Below are positions 59,672 through 62,159 of a stretch of 62,159 bases of DNA, piece by piece (the first letter of the stretch is position 1; every line of letters starts with the position of its first letter). The DNA comes from Aporhodopirellula sallentina SM41 (lineage in GTDB: Bacteria > Planctomycetota > Planctomycetia > Pirellulales > Pirellulaceae). Both the position numbers and the translations under genes were made by a program. Below the pieces are notes generated by a model, which was not told the origin of the DNA, searched no databases, and saw nothing but the letters and a program-made list of their open reading frames with translations. The stretch lies in NCBI RefSeq assembly GCF_000346505.1, contig NZ_ANOH01000443.1, positions 1 through 62,159 of the forward strand, read 5' to 3'.

Positions 59672-60924
59672 CTAGACCTCACCCGTTACGGCTGAACCAG
59701 CGGCATCGAATAACATCAGTTGCTCGTTCTTGGTGGTCACTTTTGATTTTAAATCCAATCGATCCAGGTCGTGAACGCTCGGGTTGTGGTCCGCGGTCAA
59801 AACGAATGCCTTGGTGCGATTCCACGCGACACGCAACTTTCGCAAATCGGCGGCCCGCAGGTTCCGGTGCTTTCGAATCGAAAGGATCCGTTTGACGCTG
59901 CGAACACCAACGCCGGGGATTCGCAGCAACTCTTCGTAGCTAGCTCGATTGACATCGACAGGAAAGAAATGCCGATTCGCCAACGCCCACGCGAGTTTCG
60001 GGTCAATGTCGAGCGATAGGTTTCGGTCCTTTTCGGCGACAATCTCGTCCGCCTGGAAACCATAGAACCTCATCAACCAGTCAGCCTGGTACAACCGATG
60101 TTCGCGAATCAACGGAGGAGACTGTCCCGGCAGGCGGGCGTCCGCATGCGGGATCGGACTGTATGCGGAGTAGTACACCCGGCGGAGTTTCTGCTGCGAA
60201 TACAAATCCGATGCCGTCTTAAGCACATCCACATCGGGCGTCTCGGTCGCCCCGACGATCATTTGCGTACTCTGTCCAGCGGGCGCGAAACCGCGGGTCT
60301 TCAAACCGGCTTTCTTGTCGGCCGTGGTTTCCTCGATCTTCTCGCGAATACCGCCCATCGCGGCCACGATTTGAGGCTTTTTCTCTCCGGGGCCAGACGC
60401 ACCAGATCGCGGTCGGTTGGCAATTCGATGTTCACGCTCAACCGATCCGCCCACCGTCCGGCCTCATCGATCAGGTCCTGCGACGCGTTCGGAATCGTCT
60501 TGAGATGGATGTAGCCGCCGTAGTGCTCGTCGGTGCGGAGACGTTTGGCGACCGCTATCATTTGCTCCATCGTGTAGTCGGAATTTTGAATGATTCCGGA
60601 ACTCAGAAAGAGCCCTTCGATGTAGTTGCGTTTGTAGAACTGCATCGTCAACGAGACCACCTCGTCAACGGTGAATCTCGCCCGTGGCGTGTCGCTCGAA
60701 ACGCGATTCACGCAGTACTGGCAATCGTAAATGCAGTAGTTCGTCAGCAGGATTTTCAGCAACGACACGCACCGACCATCGGGCGTGTAGCTGTGACAGA
60801 TCCCCATCCCCTCGGTACTGCCGATCTGGCTACCTTCGCGGGTTTTCTTTGATCCGCTGCTGGCGCACGAAGCGTCGTATTTGGCGGCGTCGGCTAAAAC
60901 GGCTAGTTTTTCTTGAACGTTCAT
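59672..60924 (-). CDS. Putative DNA modification/repair radical SAM protein, apparent frameshift
   Basis: Radical-SAM protein of about 416 residues when repaired. The first frame (from 60924) has the cluster motif CIYDCQYC, LFLSSGI and SVNIELPTDRDLVRLAPE; the second (to 59672) continues KPQIVAAMGG, RRVYYSAYSP and a C-terminal helix-hairpin-helix (LLRIPGVGVRSVKRILSIRK). The phases part at 60378-60390, where the minus strand reads GGAGAGAAAAAGCC; one missing A or one extra AG would restore a single frame. TIGR03916 members sit beside UdgX genes as here. The stop is 47 bases before UdgX. It probably acts on DNA bases; chemistry unknown. Confidence 0.88.
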
Positions 60925-61141
60925 GCATCCATGTGGTGAGGGTCATCGGAACCCGTCTTAACCGCCACCACGGCAACGTTCATAACCGGCAATTTCAAAA
61001 TATTCGCGACGGCACCAAAGGCTCGTGTTGCGACCACCTACCTCGCCAAGACACAGCAAACGGAGCCATGGCATACCGCGTCAAAACGCGAATTCATTCA
61101 GCCAATTTTGATCGGCAGGCAATCAACTCGAAATCGCCGTT

Positions 61142-61570
61142 CTAGAAATCGCCGAGGTCCAGATCCACCCGGCCGAGTTCCTGGGTCAGTTCGCTGAGCA
61201 CGTCGCACTGACTCCGCACTTCCTCATCACAGCGGCCGCACCGAATGAACCCGAGAGGGCCATTGGAACAGTCGTGGGAGATCAACCAGTCGACGTCAAA
61301 TTCCGCGGACACGGCGCACAGGATTTTGACGAGATCGTTCAGCGTTCCGTTGTGGCGATCGGATACTTTGGCCGACTCGGGTTGGTCCAGTTGCCCCGAG
61401 AAATTGGGTTTGCTGGCTCCGGCGAGAATCCCGTCACGGTTGCTCAAACGAGGCGGTTCACAACTCAACCAATCCCTCTGACTCGATAATTCTTCCGCGA
61501 ACGCAATCATCTCTTGCTGAAGCAACGGGGAGATGAGTTCCGTGGTTTCGTACGCTACCGAAAAATGCAT
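61142..61570 (-). CDS. Hypothetical protein
   Basis: Unrecognised protein of 142 residues with balanced composition. A cysteine pair in GFIRCGRCDEEVRSQC near residue 112 could bind zinc. It precedes the radical-SAM gene on the same strand by 217 bases; membership of that operon is possible but not shown. A tandem repeat array starts just upstream of it. Confidence 0.6.
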   Translation of the reverse strand: MHFSVAYETTELISPLLQQEMIAFAEELSSQRDWLSCEPPRLSNRDGILAGASKPNFSGQLDQPESAKVSDRHNGTLNDLVKILCAVSAEFDVDWLISHDCSNGPLGFIRCGRCDEEVRSQCDVLSELTQELGRVDLDLGDF

Positions 61571-61630
61571 GGTTCCATCCTTGTGTGTGATGTCATCAAA
61601 ACAACAGGCTGGCTCGAGTTCTCAAAAGTC

Positions 61631-61690
61631 GAGGCCGCAAAAATCAAGGCCGCAAAATTCGAGGCCGCAAAATTCGAGGCCGCAGTGGCC
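61631..61690. repeat. 15-base tandem repeat (four units)
   Basis: GAGGCCGCAAAATTC repeats at 61631, 61646, 61661 and 61676, the last degraded. Immediately after, AACTCGCGGGAGCACC occurs twice (61691-61706 and 61712-61727) with a 21-base period. Confidence 0.88.
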
Positions 61691-61971
61691 AACTCGCGGG
61701 AGCACCAACGCAACTCGCGGGAGCACCTCGACAGTGAGCGCACAGACCGCGGAGGTCGACCGACGTTGAAACCGTTGAAAAGCCTCACGCTGACACGAAC
61801 TCTGAGTGGATACGCTCATTCAATTATAAAGCGTCGATGAATTCTGCAAAGCCGCAAATGCATCTTGTCGCAGCAACTTCTCGGCGTGACCGGCAAAACA
61901 GACCGGTTTTGCGGAGCACACGTGTTCGTCCTTGAAGTCGTTGCACGCATGAAACGCATTTCGCCCACAAT

Positions 61972-62025
61972 GATCACCCACATCGAACGGATCACCCGCA
62001 TCGAACGGATCCCCCGCATCGAACG
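61972..62025. repeat. 18-base tandem repeat (three units)
   Basis: GATCACCCRCATCGAACG repeats at 61972-61989, 61990-62007 and 62008-62025 with one or two changes per copy. Confidence 0.88.
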
Positions 62026-62159
62026 CCCCCCGCGATCACACGACGACCGCCGTGAAACACGTCGTCACCTACCACTCGGTGTGGGTAGCTATTGATCCCG
62101 ACTCGATTGGTTAGGTAGTGGTTAGTTCGCAAGAATCCGCCCCTTTCCTACCGGACAGT

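Larger units (their letters stand above)
61571..62159. other. Repeat-rich terminal region without a gene
   Basis: No coding sequence is convincing. Three separate tandem arrays are listed on their own. The frame at 61514-61840 (+) reads through the first array (KFEAAK units) but has no motif or ribosome site. Confidence 0.4.

Noticed and set aside
61514-61840. Plus-strand frame with KFEAAK units
   Set aside because: The apparent peptide repeats are simply the 15-base DNA array read in one phase; the frame also overlaps the start of the minus-strand gene.

Overview
The window reads as chromosomal DNA of a planctomycete, most likely a marine Pirellulaceae/Rhodopirellula-type bacterium. This is inferred from gene content, not from a marker gene: three secreted sulfatases, a secreted acidic protein with a planctomycete-type N-terminal RR-(V)LAA sorting motif, several lineage-looking hypothetical proteins, many genes without a clear Shine-Dalgarno site, and abundant intergenic inverted repeats. 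Gene orientation is mixed, with short operons. There is no rRNA, prophage, insertion sequence or CRISPR array that I can see.

Layout. 1-7298 (+): a fatty-acid beta-oxidation operon (end of an acyl-CoA ligase, thiolase, hydratase/dehydrogenase fusion, acyl-CoA dehydrogenase, patatin-like lipase). 7273-10043: a secreted sulfatase and a ZIP-like transporter. 10081-14676 (-): a hybrid sensor kinase followed nine bases later by a receiver-Ser/Thr-kinase fusion. 15260-22960: glycosyltransferase, haem-motif secreted protein divergent from an Rrf2 regulator, Gfo/Idh/MocA oxidoreductase, M14 peptidase, membrane protein. 23292-28335: exported catalase-peroxidase, then a TetR regulator divergent from a medium-chain dehydrogenase and a DUF1569 protein. 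28653-35276: EF-hand protein, acidic repeat protein, zinc-ribbon peptide and two more sulfatases. 35277-43732: prepilin peptidase, small envelope proteins, TsaE with repeat insertions, coiled-coil protein, glycosyltransferase/IspG pair, PPK2. 43934-44216: tRNA-Ser(GCT) and tRNA-Lys(TTT). 44703-51694: Gmd, a histone-H1-like protein, a dead VOC gene, PhoD-type phosphatase, SDR protein, class V aminotransferase. 52257-60924 (-): a DNA-repair island.

The DNA-repair island is the most coherent multigene system. It holds a radical-SAM/HhH protein, a DUF4130-UdgX fusion, a metallo-beta-lactamase exonuclease, an ATP-dependent DNA ligase, a Lhr-type helicase and a PdeM-type phosphoesterase, all on one strand. 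The last four form the known Lig-Exo-Lhr-MPE module; its physical linkage here with UdgX and the radical-SAM protein suggests one damage-response pathway.

Three otherwise well-conserved genes (acyl-CoA dehydrogenase, medium-chain dehydrogenase, radical-SAM protein) each carry a single apparent frameshift at or near a short homopolymer. That pattern is more like base-calling error than gene decay, but it needs read-level checking. Short tandem repeats with 15-, 16- and 18-base periods recur both inside genes (tsaE, the acidic protein, the M14 peptidase tail) and between genes, and one roughly 100-base element occurs three times.
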